DNA of 5,586 nucleotides, taken from positions 1 through 5,586 of the forward strand of contig CAVGTF010000131.1 of the NCBI GenBank assembly GCA_963632245.1. Direction: 5' to 3'. This DNA is from UBA1724 sp963632245. Its GTDB lineage: Bacteria; Verrucomicrobiota; Lentisphaeria; Oligosphaerales; Oligosphaeraceae. Position numbers and translations under genes: made by a program. This document shows positions 3,898 through 5,586 of this stretch, piece by piece. The notes under the pieces were generated by a model. That model ran no database searches and was not told where the DNA came from. It saw only the letters and a program-made list of their open reading frames with translations. Position 1 is the first letter of the stretch. Each line of letters opens with the position of its first letter.

Positions 3898-5520
3898 TTA
3901 TTCCACGAGGGTATAGGGCATACCTTGTGGGACGGTGAGTTGGGTCTTTTTGCCCTTTTGTGCGAGGAGGGTGATGTTGCCTTTGGGCGTAGGGCAGGTG
4001 ACGGCGAGGAAGTCCAGATCGCAGAGATTGGGGGCGATGCGGACGCCGTCTTGGTATCCGTCGCCCACGGGGGTGATTCCGGCGATGTTTTCCATGAGCC
4101 AGGCAACGGGGGAAGCCCCCCATCCGTGGCAGAGGCTATTTCGTAGACCCTGGAAGCAACCGCGTCCGCAGGTCAGGTGGATGTCGGTCTTTCCCTCCTG
4201 GGGCATTTGGTCGATGGGGGTGGCGTTTATGCCCCAGGGCATGTCGTACTGTTCCCAGATGGTGCGGGCGCCCAGGTGGATCATTGCGCCGTAGTATTTC
4301 CGGAGGAGATCCAGTCCCTCGGCGGTCTTGCCGGCCAGGGAGTAGGTGCGCAGGAAGTTATCGAAGTGGAAGGTGGACCATCCGTCTTCGGGATCCTGGA
4401 GGAGTCGGTTCAAGCCCTGTTCGGGAGGGATGATTCCGGTGATGGTAGCCCAGGCGTAGACGGACTTCGCCGTGGTGGGCTCCAGGCGGATGGCCTTTCG
4501 CAGGGAGTCCTCGGTCTTCTTGCAGCGCTGGGAGAGCTCGTTTTCCTGGAGGAACTCGGCAAGCTCGCGACAGGCGATGACGGCTGCTAGGTAGAGGGGA
4601 CCGTAGGCATTCTTGGGGCAGCCCTCGGGATGCGCCCAGTCCACAATGGTAGCCTGCAGGACGCCCGCGGGGTCCGTCTCGTAGGTCTGGAGCATTTCGT
4701 TGGCGAAGAAGCGCAGATTGTCGCGCTGCGTCAGGAGGAAATTTGTGTCGCGGTAGAAGCGGTAGTATTCGCGCAGAGCGAGGAACCAGTATGCGGTATA
4801 GGAGACGATGCCGTTGAAGGAGTGGTTTCGGCGGCCCTCCACATTGAGGAATTCTAGGCTTTCGGGGATGGCGTCGTGGCTCTGGAAGAGTACTCCGCAG
4901 GCGCGGATTTCGTTATAGAGGTCGCCCATCCAGACTAGCCGGTCGCGTTTGGTGCCGTCCAGGAGCAGGGGCGAGATGCATTTTTCGAGAGTGACCGCGC
5001 AGGCTTCGAAGATCTGGTTCAGGAGGGGATCGCTGCACTGGAAGGACCCTACGCGCTTTGCGGGGTGGATCCAGGCCTCGGCGGAGCACTCCCGGAGATT
5101 CAGGACCGCCTTGGGATCGGTTTCCAGGTTCTCCAGGCGCAGGAAGCGGAAGCCGGTGTTTCCGATGCGGCTGATGCCCATGTGGGAGAGTGACAGCTCC
5201 ATCTCGTGCATGGAGTGGTCGTTGTTGGGGGTGTGCAGGACCTCGCTGACCGATTCGCCCAGGCGCACAAGGACTTTCGCGGGACCAAAGCCATCATATC
5301 CCCGGGAGACGCGGATTCCCTGGAGGGGCAGGGGCGTGTCGTATTCCAGGATCACCGTGCCGCCGGGAGGCAGTTGCATGCCCGGATCCCGCCAGATGGT
5401 GGCGGTTTCACCAGCGGTCTCGAGGAGGCGTGCGGCGTCCTGGACTTGTGGGGACTGCCAGACCACGCGGCTGGGGGCCACATAGCATACGGAGCGCTTT
5501 TCGTGGAAGATGACGGACAT
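3898..5520 (-). CDS. GH78-like alpha-L-rhamnosidase family glycosidase, cytoplasmic
   Basis: The 540-residue protein is probably a glycoside hydrolase releasing alpha-linked L-rhamnose or a similar sugar. Residues 1-150 are beta-rich, with an FRFLRLENLE strand (124-133) typical of the accessory sandwich. An (alpha/alpha)6 barrel spans about 158-480. Its signature LLLDGTKRDRLVWMGDLYNE (185-204) corresponds to the GH78 D-x4-[ED]-x6-D catalytic loop, here D188, D193 and D200, with Asp in place of the usual Glu acid. TIWEQYD (420-426) offers E423 as the likely general base, and CHGWGASPVAWL (464-475) is another family motif. A C-terminal sandwich follows (IAPNLCDLDF, TPKGNITLL). There is no signal peptide, so it likely acts on imported oligosaccharides or glycosides. 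It is shorter than many GH78 enzymes of 700-1000 residues. The start has only a weak AGGA 11 bases upstream. Substrate is not determinable. Confidence 0.83.
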   Translation of the reverse strand: MSVIFHEKRSVCYVAPSRVVWQSPQVQDAARLLETAGETATIWRDPGMQLPPGGTVILEYDTPLPLQGIRVSRGYDGFGPAKVLVRLGESVSEVLHTPNNDHSMHEMELSLSHMGISRIGNTGFRFLRLENLETDPKAVLNLRECSAEAWIHPAKRVGSFQCSDPLLNQIFEACAVTLEKCISPLLLDGTKRDRLVWMGDLYNEIRACGVLFQSHDAIPESLEFLNVEGRRNHSFNGIVSYTAYWFLALREYYRFYRDTNFLLTQRDNLRFFANEMLQTYETDPAGVLQATIVDWAHPEGCPKNAYGPLYLAAVIACRELAEFLQENELSQRCKKTEDSLRKAIRLEPTTAKSVYAWATITGIIPPEQGLNRLLQDPEDGWSTFHFDNFLRTYSLAGKTAEGLDLLRKYYGAMIHLGARTIWEQYDMPWGINATPIDQMPQEGKTDIHLTCGRGCFQGLRNSLCHGWGASPVAWLMENIAGITPVGDGYQDGVRIAPNLCDLDFLAVTCPTPKGNITLLAQKGKKTQLTVPQGMPYTLVE

Positions 5521-5556
5521 GGGGAAAAAAATCCTGTTGTAATGATGGAGGGACGC

Positions 5557-5567
5557 GGGGGGGGGGG
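5557..5567. repeat. Homopolymer run of eleven G upstream of the GH78-like gene
   Basis: Eleven consecutive G on the plus strand (C on the coding strand) lie 37-47 bases before the ATG at 5520. That is where promoter or leader elements should be. An in-frame TAG at 5572-5574 and the lack of a start codon in between show the run is outside this coding frame. Length changes could alter promoter spacing or the end of an upstream gene beyond the window. Confidence 0.8.
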
Positions 5568-5586
5568 AGGTCTACGTGCCTAATGT

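Noticed and set aside
3561..4146. Minus-strand frames of 170-181 codons and a plus frame of 143 codons across the hsp20 leader and the end of the glycosidase
   Set aside because: They run through the sigma-54-type promoter, hairpins and terminator; the translations are Pro/Ser/Arg-rich noise.
1..5586. CRISPR array, tRNA or rRNA genes, transposase genes
   Set aside because: No regularly spaced repeats, cloverleaf-forming sequences, rRNA signatures or transposase-like proteins were found on either strand.

Overview
The window reads as chromosomal DNA of a Gram-negative bacterium. All recognisable genes lie on the minus strand, so transcription runs from right to left. The right part (about 1640-5586) is GC-rich and compact. 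It holds ordinary genes: a GH78-like glycosidase, a tandem pair of small heat-shock proteins behind a sigma-54-type promoter, and a queuosine-precursor transporter. The left part (1 to about 715) is clearly AT-richer and holds remains of a restriction-modification locus. Host taxonomy cannot be fixed from the window. A gut or rumen PVC-type bacterium (Verrucomicrobiota, Lentisphaerota) or Fibrobacterota is a plausible guess, given the intracellular rhamnosidase-like enzyme, the sigma-54 use and the defence remnants, but it is only a guess.

Layout in transcription order. At 5557-5567 a run of eleven G lies just upstream of the GH78-like gene (3898-5520), which is followed by a terminator hairpin. 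The 351-base gap 3547-3897 carries a good -24/-12 promoter, two 12-bp direct repeats beside it, and a long hairpin close to the predicted 5' end of the transcript. Two hsp20 genes (3130-3546 and 2612-3046), each with a perfect AGGAGG ribosome-binding site, follow as an operon closed by a strong terminator (2473-2525). Next comes a yhhQ-type transporter (1721-2395) whose promoter is covered by a 25-bp near-palindrome; it ends at another terminator (1658-1693).

The left third is a damaged defence region. An intact AbiEi-family antitoxin gene (931-1524) has a textbook promoter. Its overlapping toxin gene abiEii survives only as about 27 codons. It then runs in frame through a roughly 138-bp hairpin-rich segment (716-853) into the last quarter or less of a type II/IIG-like adenine DNA methyltransferase. 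The join creates a chimeric 177-codon frame (401-934). The methyltransferase remnant has a further 2-bp duplication near its end: skipping it restores the expected C-terminus and a stop at 381. Immediately downstream, an unrecognised gene with a good ribosome-binding site (1-349) runs off the window and may be the restriction partner.

The most interesting points are the toxin/methyltransferase junction, the solitary antitoxin, the hairpin cluster at the junction, the sigma-54 control of the small heat-shock operon, and the operator-like palindrome in front of the transporter. I found no evidence of a complete new system.
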